From Streptomyces cellostaticus (GTDB lineage Bacteria > Actinomycetota > Actinomycetes > Streptomycetales > Streptomycetaceae), in contig NZ_KQ948018.1 in assembly GCF_001513965.1 (NCBI RefSeq), positions 124,001-188,000 on the forward strand: 64,000 nt of DNA, written 5' to 3'. This document shows positions 50,144 to 58,891 of the stretch, one piece after another; within the stretch, counting starts at the first letter, position 1, and the number at the start of each line of letters is the position of its first letter. The notes beneath the pieces are model-generated. The model did not search any database and was not told where the DNA came from. It saw nothing but the letters and a program-made list of their open reading frames with translations. The translations under genes and the position numbers were made by a program.

Positions 50144-51346
50144 GTGATTCGACCGGTTGCAGTGATCGGGGCGGGGCCGTTCGGCCTGTCCACCGCCGCC
50201 CATCTACGGGCGCGTGGCATCCCCGTCCGCGTCTTCGGCGACCCCATGGTCAGCTGGCGCGACCACATGCCCGAGGGCATGATTCTCAAGTCGACCCCCG
50301 CCGCCTCCAACCTCGACTGCCCGCAGCGCGGGCACACCCTCGCCGACTACTGCGATGCGGCCGGTATCCGCCGGCTGGTCACCGACGAGGACATCATCCC
50401 GGTGGAGACCTTCATCGCCTACGGCGAGTGGTTCCAGCAGAAGCTGCTGCCCGACCTGGAGCAGGTCCGCGTCGTCTCCGTCGACCGCGACAAGACCGGC
50501 GGATTCGAACTCAAGCTGGATTCGGGTGAGTTGTTCACCGCCCGCGCGGTCGTGGTCGCTACCGGCCTGTCGGGACTCGCCCACCTCCCGGCAGAGCTGG
50601 CGGGAGCCGCGGCCGACGGACCCGCGCCCACCGGCCCGGTCTCCCACAGCTCCCAGCACCACGACCTCACCCGCTTCGCCGGTAAGGAGCTGATCGTCGT
50701 CGGCGCCGGCCAGTCGGCACTGGAGACGGCGGCCCTCGCCGCCGAGGCCGGGGCCCAGGTGCGCATCGTCTCGCGCGGCCGCGGCCGGGTCGCCTTCGGC
50801 GCCCCGCCCTGGGAACAGCCGAAGTTCCGCCCCGAGTCCCCCTTCGGCCGTGCCTGGTCCCTGTGGGCGCTCAGCTACTACCCCCAGCCGTACCGCTTCC
50901 TGCCCGCACGGACCCGCCACTACCTGGTCCGCCGGGTCCTCGGCCCGCTCGGCGCCTGGTGGCTGCGCGACCGCTTCGCGGACAAGGTCCAGGTCCAGGA
51001 GGTCGAGCGGGTGCTGGGCACCGACGCCCCGGACGGCAGCCCGGTCCTCACCGTGCGGACGCACGGCGGACACACCGAGCAGCTGTCCGCCGACCATGTC
51101 ATCGCGGCCACCGGCTACCACGTGAACATCGCCGCGATGGACTTCCTCGGCCATGAACTGCGCACCCGCCTCGCGGTGAGCCGGGGCACCCCCAGGCTCG
51201 GTGCCGGCTACGTCTCCTCCGTCCCCGGCCTGTACTTCACCGGCCTCCCCGCGGCGTCCTCCTACGGTCCGGTGATGCGCTTCGTCTGCGGCACCGCGTT
51301 CGCCTCGCCGCGCCTGGCCCAGCATCTGGCGGCGGCGTACGGATGA
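50144..51346 (+). CDS. FAD/NAD(P)-binding oxidoreductase (flavin monooxygenase-like)
   Basis: The 400-residue enzyme has two dinucleotide folds: VAVIGAGPFGLSTAAHLRARG for FAD at the N-terminus and LIVVGAGQSALETAALAAEAGA for NAD(P) in the middle. Also visible are RDHMPEGMILKSTPAASNLDC, SHSSQHHDLTRFAGKE and VIAATGYHVNIAAMDFLG. This is the layout of class B flavin monooxygenases. It is probably transcribed with the ATP-grasp ligase, and the two may act on the same product. Start GTG 50144 after GGGGAGGGA. Confidence 0.88.
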   Translation: MIRPVAVIGAGPFGLSTAAHLRARGIPVRVFGDPMVSWRDHMPEGMILKSTPAASNLDCPQRGHTLADYCDAAGIRRLVTDEDIIPVETFIAYGEWFQQKLLPDLEQVRVVSVDRDKTGGFELKLDSGELFTARAVVVATGLSGLAHLPAELAGAAADGPAPTGPVSHSSQHHDLTRFAGKELIVVGAGQSALETAALAAEAGAQVRIVSRGRGRVAFGAPPWEQPKFRPESPFGRAWSLWALSYYPQPYRFLPARTRHYLVRRVLGPLGAWWLRDRFADKVQVQEVERVLGTDAPDGSPVLTVRTHGGHTEQLSADHVIAATGYHVNIAAMDFLGHELRTRLAVSRGTPRLGAGYVSSVPGLYFTGLPAASSYGPVMRFVCGTAFASPRLAQHLAAAYG

Positions 51347-51760
51347 GGGCCGGAACCAGCCCCTGCGCGGCCTCGGCCGCCTGCTGCCACTGAAGGACCC
51401 CCTCGATCAGCCCGGGCGGGCCGGCGGCCCCGGTGGCCGCCACCTCCCGGCCCGGGCGGTACATGCCGAAGATCACGACGGGCAGCGGGCGGCCGAAGAG
51501 CTTCTCGACCCGGCCGTCCGCATGCAGCCGGCGGGCCGGCTCGACGCAGACACCCGCGAAGTGCTCCCGGAGCAGCTCGCGGCGGGTGTCCTGCTCGTTC
51601 GTCACCGCCGCCGTCCTCCTCGGACCACAGCCCGAGATCCTCGACCTCCGCCACGTACAGCCGGGCACCGACCGGGTCCTCGGGAACGTTCCCGAGCGTC
51701 TCGAAGCCGTCCCGCAGCCAGCGTGGTCTCGGTGGTGTGGCCGACGGCCGCATACGGACT
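51347..51760 (-). pseudogene. Probable decayed gene of unknown function
   Basis: Two overlapping minus-strand frames look protein-like but neither is complete. One gives LRDGFETLGNVPEDPVGARLYV and AEVEDLGLWSEEDGG (about 51600-51740). The other continues with NEQDTRRELLREHFAGVCVE and RPLPVVIFGMYRPGREVAAT (about 51350-51610) and runs into the end of the flavin oxidoreductase gene. Joining them needs one frameshift near 51600. I do not recognise the family. Confidence 0.4.
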
Positions 51761-51851
51761 TTCGCGCCGGTCTGTCACAACGTCCGCCCCCGCTCCGTCA
51801 GTGCAGTGAAAGCAACCCGGCGAGCACCACTGACACACAGGAGGCAGCACC

Positions 51852-52313
51852 ATGCAGGCACGGATGACGAACCCGGCGTACGTCCTCCCGGCCGCCCTGA
51901 AGGGCATCGGCTCGGTCTTCCAGGGCATCGGCGAGGGCGGGCTGCCGCAGGAGCTGGCGGAGATCGTCGGGCTGCGGGCCAGCCAGATCAACGGGTGCAG
52001 CGCCTGTGTGCACGGCCACACGGTCAACCTGCGCAAGGCCGGCGCGAGCGAGGAGCGGATCGCCGCCGTCGGCGCCTGGCGCGAGGCGCCCTTCTTCAGC
52101 GACGCGGAGCGTGCGGCGCTTCAGCTGGCCGAGCGGGTCACGCGGCTCGCCGACCGTTCCGAGGAGTCGGTGCCGGACGCGCTGTGGGACGAGGTGGCCG
52201 ATCACTTCGACGAGAAGCAGCTCTCCGCGCTGATCCTCACCATCTCGCTCACCAACATGTTCAACCGCATCAACACCACCATCAAGGAGCCCGCGGGCAC
52301 CACTTGGGGCTGA
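51852..52313 (+). CDS. Carboxymuconolactone decarboxylase / AhpD-like protein
   Basis: The 153-residue helical protein has the AhpD-type active site CSACVHGH (Cys49, Cys52, His56) after LPQELAEIVGLRASQINGC. Such proteins are small alkylhydroperoxidase-like redox enzymes. AGGAGG precedes the ATG by eight bases. It is a single gene ahead of an HAD hydrolase. Whether it has peroxidase activity or is a stress-linked relative without known substrate cannot be told. Confidence 0.92.
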   Translation: MQARMTNPAYVLPAALKGIGSVFQGIGEGGLPQELAEIVGLRASQINGCSACVHGHTVNLRKAGASEERIAAVGAWREAPFFSDAERAALQLAERVTRLADRSEESVPDALWDEVADHFDEKQLSALILTISLTNMFNRINTTIKEPAGTTWG

Positions 52314-52377
52314 GCAGTACACAAGTCCGGGAACATCAGGGTGAGTCGGCGGGGCGCGCTGTCCGTATTCTCTGATC

Positions 52378-53190
52378 ATGGCCGCACCCCCCGCATTTGC
52401 ATTGATCGCCACCGACCTGGACGGGACACTGCTGCGCGGTGACGACACCGTCTCCGACCGGTCGCTCGCCGCGCTCGCGAGGGCGACGCGGGCCGGTGCC
52501 CGGCATCTGGTGGTGACGGGCCGCCCGGCGCCCCGGGTGCGGCCCCTCCTGGACGGCCTCGGCTGCACGGGGCTCGCGGTGTGCGGGCAGGGCGCGCAGG
52601 TCTACGACGCCGGAGCCGACCGCATGCTGTGGTCGGTGCGCCTGGACCGGGAGCTCGCCGAGACCGCGCTCGGCAAGATCGAGGCCGAGGTGGGGCAGGT
52701 CTACGCGGCCGTCGACCAGGACGGCGTGGACGGGCTCACGCTGATCGAACCGGGGTATCTGATGCCGCACCCGACCCTGCCCGCCGTGCGGGTCGGCCGG
52801 CGCGACGACCTGTGGTGCGAGCCCATCAGCAAGGTGCTGCTGCGCCACCACACGCTGTCCGACGACGAGTTGGCGGCGATCGCGCGCTCGGCGGTGGGCT
52901 CGCTGGCGACGGTCACGATGTCGGGGCCGGGGACCGTGGAACTCCAGCCGTGCGGTGTCACCAAGGCGACGGGTCTGGCGCTGGCCGCCGACCACCTCGG
53001 GATCGCCGCCGGCCAGGCCCTCGCCTTCGGCGACATGCCCAACGACATCCCCATGTTCGACTGGGCCGGCCGTGGTGTCGCCATGGCCAACGCCCACCCC
53101 GAACTCAAGGCTGTAGCCGACGAGATCACCACGTCGAACGAGGACGACGGCATCGCCGTCGTCCTCGAAAGACTGTTCCCGACCGACTGA
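52378..53190 (+). CDS. HAD-family (Cof type) phosphatase
   Basis: The 270-residue hydrolase has the nucleophile motif ATDLDGTLL (Asp13, Asp15), motif II LVVTGRPAP, a C2-type cap in the middle, a KATGL lysine motif and the final AFGDMPNDIPMFDWAG. Cof-type enzymes dephosphorylate sugar phosphates, FMN or pyridoxal phosphate; the substrate here is open. The ATG directly precedes the fold. It converges with the transglycosylase gene. Confidence 0.93.
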   Translation: MAAPPAFALIATDLDGTLLRGDDTVSDRSLAALARATRAGARHLVVTGRPAPRVRPLLDGLGCTGLAVCGQGAQVYDAGADRMLWSVRLDRELAETALGKIEAEVGQVYAAVDQDGVDGLTLIEPGYLMPHPTLPAVRVGRRDDLWCEPISKVLLRHHTLSDDELAAIARSAVGSLATVTMSGPGTVELQPCGVTKATGLALAADHLGIAAGQALAFGDMPNDIPMFDWAGRGVAMANAHPELKAVADEITTSNEDDGIAVVLERLFPTD

Positions 53191-53225
53191 CCGGGATATC
53201 AGCAGGGGTCTGCCGCGGGCGCCGG

Positions 53226-53714
53226 TCAGTAGGCGCTGAAGACGTTGTCGATCGACCCGTAGCGCGCGGCCGCGTAGTTGCAGGCGGCCGTGATGTTCGC
53301 GACCGGGTCGTAGATGTTGAACGACGTTCCGGCCACGTGGTAGGCGTTGAACGTCGGGTCGATGACCTGGAGCAGGCCCTTGGACGGGATGCCCGCGGCC
53401 GCGTTGGAGTCCCAGAGGTTGATGGCCGCCGGGTTGCCCGACGACTCGCGGATGATGTTGCGGTAGATGCCGTTGTAGCTGCCCGGGATGCCCTTCTGGG
53501 CCATGATCGCCAGCGACTCACGGATCCAGCCGTCGAGGGTGTTCGGGTACCCGGCGGGGGTGGTGGAGACCGTCGTGGCGGTGGGGGTGGCCGCGGAGGC
53601 GCTGGTCGCACCGATGAGCGGAAGGGCGAGCACGGCGGCGCCGGTGCCGACGACGGCGAGCTTGCGGACGAGGCGGTTGGTGCGAACGCGGCGAGGCTGA
53701 GCGGCAGCAGGCAT
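53226..53714 (-). CDS. Secreted lytic-transglycosylase-like protein
   Basis: The 162-residue wall enzyme has a signal peptide (cut near TSASA, about 41) and an SLT-type domain: the likely catalytic Glu90 lies in NIIRESSGNPAAINLWDS, followed by KGLLQVIDPTFNAYHV and NITAACNYAAARYGS. It should cleave peptidoglycan glycan strands. Its mRNA leader carries a c-di-AMP riboswitch, which ties its expression to that second messenger, as known for other actinobacterial wall hydrolases. GGAGAGG precedes the ATG at 53714. Confidence 0.92.
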   Translation of the reverse strand: MPAAAQPRRVRTNRLVRKLAVVGTGAAVLALPLIGATSASAATPTATTVSTTPAGYPNTLDGWIRESLAIMAQKGIPGSYNGIYRNIIRESSGNPAAINLWDSNAAAGIPSKGLLQVIDPTFNAYHVAGTSFNIYDPVANITAACNYAAARYGSIDNVFSAY

Positions 53715-53727
53715 GGCGAAGTTCCTC

Positions 53728-53890
53728 TCCGTCGCCTGCGAGGTGAGCTGTCGGGTTCGGGCTGGGGAGTGCCCGGCCGCGCCGCCGAGGCGGCACGACT
53801 TCACCCCTAGCCGTTCCGGTGACACATGTGCGTCTGCGACGTGTGCCGTCCGGTCCGGCGACTTACCTGGGTCCCCCGCTCCTGCCGTAC
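53728..53890 (-). promoter_or_regulatory. c-di-AMP (ydaO-yuaA) riboswitch
   Basis: The minus-strand leader of the transglycosylase gene holds the conserved ydaO blocks in order: GCGGGGGACCCAGG (about 53867-53880), GGGGUGAAGUC (53798-53808) and CCGAACCCGACAGCUCACC UCGCAGGCG (53733-53760). The two halves of the closing stem lie at the ends. The ribosome site follows at once. Members of this class bind c-di-AMP and usually switch expression off when it is high. Confidence 0.88.
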
Positions 53891-54442
53891 GAATGAGTTC
53901 GTCGATGGGTGGTGTCAGGCGCGGCAGGATTCGGCGTTCGCCTGACTGGCCCGGAAGCTATGCGAGAGCACATGTCCGGAACAAGTACCGGATTCACCCA
54001 ACGCGCCGGTTGACCTTGTTCTGCACCGTATGGGGTGCTTGATCCTTTGCGGTTGCCAATCCTCAACTGGCCGATACGGCAAGGGGGAACGGTGGGGGCG
54101 CCGGATGGGTGGGGGCAGGGGTGTGAGTGACCCAATTCACGAAATGGCAAAGCGTATCAAATCAGACATGGGGGATTCAGGAGGTTCGCTGGCCATAGTG
54201 CAAAAGGAGTAATCCGTTCACGGCTTGTTCGCGACAAAACGGACTAGTTCCTGTTAATCAATAGATGTCAGACCTTATTAGATGATCGAGAACTTACCGG
54301 CCGTGATCCGATACCGCCCGGGCTGGACCGGTGGGCGCTATCGGTGATCGAAAGAGGACCGGATACGCTGACTTGAGTGATGGCAGCGACCTATCGACAA
54401 ACCGTGTAACGCCAGCAGACACCAGCAGACAGGAGACCCCCC
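53891..54442. other. Intergenic region upstream of the riboswitch and of the prenyl synthase
   Basis: About 550 bp hold the promoters of two divergent genes. Bases 54130-54300 are clearly AT-richer than the rest (for example GTTAATCAATAGATGTC near 54254). A 29-codon frame (54123-54212, VSDPIHEMAKRIKSDMG and on) has a plausible GTG but weak codon bias; I do not call it. I cannot place promoters with confidence. Confidence 0.4.
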
Positions 54443-55453
54443 GTGACCGTCGTCGGGCCGTTCGGGCTGAGCGTGCGGGACCAGGCTCTGGAAGCCGATG
54501 TCCAGGCCGGATTGGCGGCTGTCGAGGAAGGCTTGCTCGAAGCCACCAAGAGCGAGGTCCCGTTCATCACAGGGGCCGCGCAGCACCTCGTACGGGCCGG
54601 TGGGAAGCGGTTCCGGCCGCTGCTCGTGATGCTCGCGGCACAGTTCGGCGACCCGTACGCGCCGGGCGTCGTACCGTCGGCCGTCGTCGTGGAGCTGACC
54701 CACCTGGCCACGCTGTACCACGACGACGTCATGGACGAGGCCTCCGTGCGGCGCGGCGTGGACAGCGCCAACACCCGGTGGGGCAACTCCGTCGCGGTCC
54801 TGACCGGCGACTTCCTCTTCGCCCGCGCCTCCCAGATCCTCGCCGACCTCGGCCCCGAGGCGGTCCGGGTGCAGGCCCTCGCGTTCGAGCGGCTGGTCAC
54901 CGGGCAGATCCTGGAGACCGCGGGACCCTCGGACGGCCGCGATCCGGTCGAGCACTACCTGGACGTGCTCGGCGGCAAGACGGGATCGCTGGTGGCGGTG
55001 TCGTGCCGGTTCGGCGCGATGATGTCCGGCGCCGACGAGACGGTCGTCGACGTGCTCACCCAGTACGGCGAACGGCTCGGGGTCGCCTTCCAGCTCGCGG
55101 ACGACGTCCTGGACATCGCCTCCGACTCGCACGAGTCCGGCAAGACCCCGGGGACCGACCTGCGCGAGGGCATCCCGACGCTGCCCGTGCTCCGGCTGCG
55201 CGAGCGGGCCGCCCGCCTCGGCCTGCCCGAGGACCTCGCGCTGTGCGAGCTGCTGGACTCCGACCTCAGCGACGACGCCCGGCACGCCGAGGCGCTGACC
55301 GCGCTCCGTGCCCACCCCGCCCTCGAGCAGGCCCGCCGGGACACCGTCCGGTACGCCGAGGAGGCGCGCTCCGCGCTGGCCCCGCTGCCGGAGTGCGACG
55401 CCAAGGCGGCGCTGATCGAGCTGTGCGACGCGGTGGTGCACCGGGCCGGCTAG
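54443..55453 (+). CDS. Polyprenyl diphosphate synthase (probably for the menaquinone side chain)
   Basis: This long-chain trans-prenyltransferase has 336 residues. The family motifs are GGKRFRPLLVMLAAQFGD, the first Asp-rich motif LYHDDVMDEASVRRG, GKTGSLVAVSCRFGA, and the second Asp-rich motif LADDVLDIASD with ESGKTPGTDLREG. Small residues before the first motif fit a long product. Menaquinone tails in Streptomyces have nine isoprene units, and the mqn, menG and nuo genes are near, so a role in menaquinone synthesis is the best guess. AGGAG precedes the GTG start. Confidence 0.92.
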   Translation: MTVVGPFGLSVRDQALEADVQAGLAAVEEGLLEATKSEVPFITGAAQHLVRAGGKRFRPLLVMLAAQFGDPYAPGVVPSAVVVELTHLATLYHDDVMDEASVRRGVDSANTRWGNSVAVLTGDFLFARASQILADLGPEAVRVQALAFERLVTGQILETAGPSDGRDPVEHYLDVLGGKTGSLVAVSCRFGAMMSGADETVVDVLTQYGERLGVAFQLADDVLDIASDSHESGKTPGTDLREGIPTLPVLRLRERAARLGLPEDLALCELLDSDLSDDARHAEALTALRAHPALEQARRDTVRYAEEARSALAPLPECDAKAALIELCDAVVHRAG

Positions 55454-55467
55454 CCGCTGGTGCACCT

Positions 55468-55528
55468 GGCGTGAGGGCGGTGTCTCCCGCACGACCCCTA
55501 CGGGTCGGGGGAGGCACCGCCCTCGCGT
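55468..55528 (+). terminator. Terminator after the prenyl synthase gene
   Basis: This long hairpin has arms GAGGGCGGTG (55473-55482) and CACCGCCCTC (55515-55524), extended inward by CTCCC/GGGAG and CGACCC/GGGTCG. It lies 15-20 bases after the stop. Confidence 0.8.
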
Positions 55529-55700
55529 GTCATACCGCAGGCGTACACGGAGTTGGCCCCGAGGTCTGACGCTTCCGCACGGCCGATTTGGTCAGATGGA
55601 AACCACGGAAATCACCACTCCTCACCGATTCGGGTGAGAATGGCGGCTCAGGTGTACCAGCGTGAGGACAGCCGCCGCCGACGACGGAGGTAAGGCACAG

Positions 55701-56900
55701 ATGGCACCGTACGAATCCGACGACGCAACGGCCGCCGCGCAGGACGAGGACCTGCGCTCCGGACGCCGTAAGGCCGCCCGGTACGTGGTCCCGGTCGCGG
55801 TGGTGGGGGTGGCGGCGGCCACGATCGGGCTGGTACCGGCCCTCGCCGACTCCGGCAACCCCGACCTGCCCAAGATCACCGCTCAGCAGCTCATCGAGAA
55901 GATCGCCAAGTCGGACGTGCAGCAGCTGTCCGGCACGGTGAAGGTCAGCACCGACCTCGGCCTGCCGAACCTCGGCGGCCTGGAGAGCAGCCTGGTCTCG
56001 GGGGCGGCCCAGGGCGGCGGCGACGGCTCCTCCGCGGACCCGAAGTCCAAGCTCACCGAGCTGGTCACCGGCACGCACACCCTGCGCGTGGCCGCCGACG
56101 GCCCGGACCGGCAGAAGCTGTCGCTGCTGGAGAGCGGCGCCGAGTACAGCCTCGTCCACGACGGCAAGGACGTCTGGGGCTACGACAGCAAGAGCAACGA
56201 GGTCTACCACGGCACCGCCGCCGACTCCGGCAAGGAGCACCGGGCCGAGCCGCCGGCCACGCCCAAGGACTTCGCCGACGAGGCCCTGAAGTCGGTCGAC
56301 GACACCACGTCCGTGACCGTCGACGGCACCGTGCAGGTCGCCGGACGCGACGCCTACAAGCTGCTGATCAAGCCCAAGCAGTCCGGCACCACGGTCGGCG
56401 CGATCAGCATCGCCGTGGACGCGAAGACGGGTCAGCCGCTGAAGTTCACGCTGACGCCGAAGAGCGGCGGCGCCGCCGTGCTCGACGCGGGCTTCACCCA
56501 GGTCTCCTTCGCCAAGCCGGCCGCCTCCACCTTCGACTTCACCCCGCCCAAGGGCGCGAAGGTCACCGAGGACAAGCAGGAGTCCAAGGCGCCGGGGCAC
56601 GCCCCGAAGCCCGGCGAGGACTTCGCCAAGGGCATGGACGGGGCCACCGTGCTCGGTAAGGGCTGGACGTCCATCGCCACCTTCGACACCGGCTCCAAGG
56701 GCGGCCTGCCGTCCGGCTCCAAGGGCGGCGCCTTCGGTGGCTTCCTCGGCTCGCTGGGCGACCAGGTCTCCGGCAAGTTCGGCAAGGGCACGGTCTTCTC
56801 CACCCGCTTGGTCAATGCCCTGATCACCGACGACGGCAAGGTGTACGCCGGTGCGGTCACCAAGGACGCGCTGGTGAAGGCGGCGAACGAAGCGAAGTAA
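55701..56900 (+). CDS. Exported LolA-like protein
   Basis: The 399-residue protein has an N-terminal membrane anchor or signal (about 28-50: ARYVVPVAVVGVAAATIGLV). The outer part has the LolA/RseB-like fold features: GTHTLRVAADGPDRQKLSLL, VHDGKDVWGYDSKSNEVYHG and VAGRDAYKLLIKPKQSG, then a Gly/Lys-rich stretch. LolA-like actinobacterial proteins bind lipids or sense envelope stress. It is followed by a very strong hairpin and then an ABC exporter pair. Ligand unknown. Confidence 0.85.
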   Translation: MAPYESDDATAAAQDEDLRSGRRKAARYVVPVAVVGVAAATIGLVPALADSGNPDLPKITAQQLIEKIAKSDVQQLSGTVKVSTDLGLPNLGGLESSLVSGAAQGGGDGSSADPKSKLTELVTGTHTLRVAADGPDRQKLSLLESGAEYSLVHDGKDVWGYDSKSNEVYHGTAADSGKEHRAEPPATPKDFADEALKSVDDTTSVTVDGTVQVAGRDAYKLLIKPKQSGTTVGAISIAVDAKTGQPLKFTLTPKSGGAAVLDAGFTQVSFAKPAASTFDFTPPKGAKVTEDKQESKAPGHAPKPGEDFAKGMDGATVLGKGWTSIATFDTGSKGGLPSGSKGGAFGGFLGSLGDQVSGKFGKGTVFSTRLVNALITDDGKVYAGAVTKDALVKAANEAK

Positions 56901-56909
56901 CCCTCCGGG

Positions 56910-56948
56910 GCCTGCGGGGTGGGTGTCCGGGACACCCACCCCGCAGGC
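56910..56948 (+). terminator. 39-bp near-perfect palindromic terminator
   Basis: Nineteen-base arms (56910-56928 and 56930-56948, starting GCCTGCGGGG and ending CCCCGCAGGC) pair perfectly around one G. It starts nine bases after the stop of the LolA-like gene and 31 bases before the exporter ATPase start. It should insulate the two, or let part of the transcripts through. Confidence 0.8.
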
Positions 56949-56979
56949 ACTCCCGGGACACGACGAAATCGAGGGAACG

Positions 56980-57978
56980 ATGGACGAACCGTCCGCCAGG
57001 GAGCGGGACTCGGGGGACGCGGCGGAGCGGGACCCGCAGGACGCGCGGGCGCACGTCATCGCCACGCGCGGCCTCACCAAGCGCTACCGCGGCGGACAGC
57101 TCGCCGTCGACGGCCTCGATCTGACCGTCCCGGCAGGCAGCGTCTTCGGTTTCCTCGGCCCCAATGGCTCCGGCAAGACCACCACCATCCGCATGCTGAT
57201 GGGCCTGATCGAGCCGACCTCGGGCACGGCCCGGGTGCTGGGCCGCCCCATGCCCCGGGCCACCCGCGCCGTCCTCCCGCAGGTCGGCGCGCTGATCGAG
57301 GGGCCGGCCCTGTACGGCTTCCTCTCCGGCCGGGACAACCTGCTGCGCTACGACGCCGCCGACCCGACCGCCGACCCGCGCACCCGGCGCGCCCGCGTCG
57401 CCGCCGCCCTGGACCGGGTGGGCCTCGCGGCCGCCGCCGGCAAGAAGGCGAGGGCGTACTCGCTCGGCATGAAACAGCGCCTGGGCCTGGCCGCGGCTCT
57501 GCTCCAGCCGCGCAGACTGCTCGTCCTGGACGAGCCGACCAACGGCCTCGACCCGCAGGGCATGCGGGAAATCCGCGCCCTGATCAGGGAGTTGGCCTCC
57601 GACGGTACGACCGTCTTCCTCTCCTCCCACCTCCTCGACGAGATCGAGCAGGTGTGCACGCACGCGGCGGTGATGACACAGGGCCGCCTCGTCACACAGG
57701 GCGCGGTGGCCGACCTGGCGGCCGGGGCGCGCGGCCGGCTGGCGGTGACCACGCCGGACCCGGGCGAGGCGGCCCGGGTGCTGAAGGAGCAGGGCGTCGG
57801 GGATGTCACCGTGGACGGCGACCGGGTGACCGGCGAGCCGCCCGCGCAGGACCTCGCCGAGGTGAACGCGGCCTTGGTCGCGGCGGGCGTCCGGGTCCGG
57901 GGCTTCACGCTCGAACAGGCCTCGCTGGAGGACGCGTTCGTGGCACTGACGGGGGAGGGCTTCGATGTCGCGGGCTGA
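56980..57978 (+). CDS. ABC exporter ATPase (DrrA/CcmA type)
   Basis: This 332-residue nucleotide-binding subunit has Walker A GPNGSGKT (60-67), the signature region YSLGMKQRLGLA, Walker B RLLVLDEPTNGLDPQG and the His switch LSSHLLDEIEQV. A C-terminal domain of about 100 residues includes LEQASLEDAFVALTGEG, as in drug and lipid exporters. It overlaps the permease gene by 14 bases. GAGGGA precedes the ATG. Substrate unknown. Confidence 0.93.
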   Translation: MDEPSARERDSGDAAERDPQDARAHVIATRGLTKRYRGGQLAVDGLDLTVPAGSVFGFLGPNGSGKTTTIRMLMGLIEPTSGTARVLGRPMPRATRAVLPQVGALIEGPALYGFLSGRDNLLRYDAADPTADPRTRRARVAAALDRVGLAAAAGKKARAYSLGMKQRLGLAAALLQPRRLLVLDEPTNGLDPQGMREIRALIRELASDGTTVFLSSHLLDEIEQVCTHAAVMTQGRLVTQGAVADLAAGARGRLAVTTPDPGEAARVLKEQGVGDVTVDGDRVTGEPPAQDLAEVNAALVAAGVRVRGFTLEQASLEDAFVALTGEGFDVAG

Positions 57979-58849
57979 GGCGCTTCAGACCCGGGCCGGA
58001 CGCAGGCCGAGCCCGCTGTGGACGTTCGGGCTGTTGCGCAGCGAGTTGGTCACGACCCTCCGCCGCTGGCGCACGCTCGCGCTGCTCGCAGTGCTGGCGG
58101 CGGTGCCGGTGCTGGTCGGGATCGCGGTGAAGCTCGAGACGCGGGGCGGCTCGACGGCGGGCCCGGGCGGCGGCGACGGGCCGGCGTTCATCGCGCAGAT
58201 CACCAACAACGGCCTGTTCCTGGTGTTCACGGCCCTGGCCGCGACCCTGCCGTTCTTCCTGCCGATGGCGGTCGGCGTCGTCGCGGGCGACGCGATCGCG
58301 GGCGAGGCGGGCAGCGGCACCCTGCGCTATCTGCTGGTCGCCCCGGCCGGCCGCACCCGTCTGCTGCTCACCAAGTACACGACGGTCATGGCCTTCTGTG
58401 TGCTGGCCACCCTGGTCGTGGCCGTCTCCGCACTGATCGTCGGTGCGCTGCTGTTCCCGCTCGGTGAGCTGACCACCATCTCCGGCACCCGGATCAGCTT
58501 CGCCGAGGGCCTCGGCCGGGCGCTGCTGATCGCCCTGGTCGTCGCTGCCTCACTGGTCGGTGTCGCGGCCCTCGGCCTGTTCGTGTCGACGCTGACCAAC
58601 AGCGGCATCGCGGCGATGGCGACCACCGTGGGCCTGCTCATCACCGTTCAGATCCTCGACCAGATACCCCAGTTGCACGCGCTCCAGCCGTACCTCTTCT
58701 CCCACTACTGGCTGTCCTTCGCCGACCTGGTGCGCGACCCCGTCTACTGGGACGACCTGGTGAAGAACCTCGGCCTCCAGGCGCTGTACGCGGCCGTGTT
58801 CGGCTCGGCGGCCTGGGCGCGGTTCACGACGAAGGACATCAGCGCGTAG
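57965..58849 (+). CDS. ABC exporter permease (ABC-2 type)
   Basis: The 294-residue membrane subunit has six hydrophobic helices. The segment AGDAIAGEAGSGTLRYLLVAPAGRTRLLLTKY is the typical ABC-2 loop after helix 2. It overlaps the ATPase gene and ends with an 18-bp duplication of its own 3' end. Neighbourhood to the LolA-like protein suggests an envelope role, but this is only context. Confidence 0.9.
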   Translation: MSRAEALQTRAGRRPSPLWTFGLLRSELVTTLRRWRTLALLAVLAAVPVLVGIAVKLETRGGSTAGPGGGDGPAFIAQITNNGLFLVFTALAATLPFFLPMAVGVVAGDAIAGEAGSGTLRYLLVAPAGRTRLLLTKYTTVMAFCVLATLVVAVSALIVGALLFPLGELTTISGTRISFAEGLGRALLIALVVAASLVGVAALGLFVSTLTNSGIAAMATTVGLLITVQILDQIPQLHALQPYLFSHYWLSFADLVRDPVYWDDLVKNLGLQALYAAVFGSAAWARFTTKDISA

Positions 58850-58867
58850 AAGGACACCAGCGCGTAG
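58832..58867 (+). repeat. 18-bp tandem duplication at the permease stop
   Basis: AAGGACATCAGCGCGTAG is followed directly by AAGGACACCAGCGCGTAG (one difference). The unit contains the last codons and the stop of the permease gene, so the duplicate lies just outside the reading frame. Confidence 0.9.
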
Positions 58868-58891
58868 GGCGGGTGGGGTGCGCAGGGCGTC

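Noticed and set aside
54123..54212. Small gene of 29 codons
   Set aside because: It has a GTG and G-rich upstream bases, but weak codon bias, an AT-rich setting and no recognisable product.
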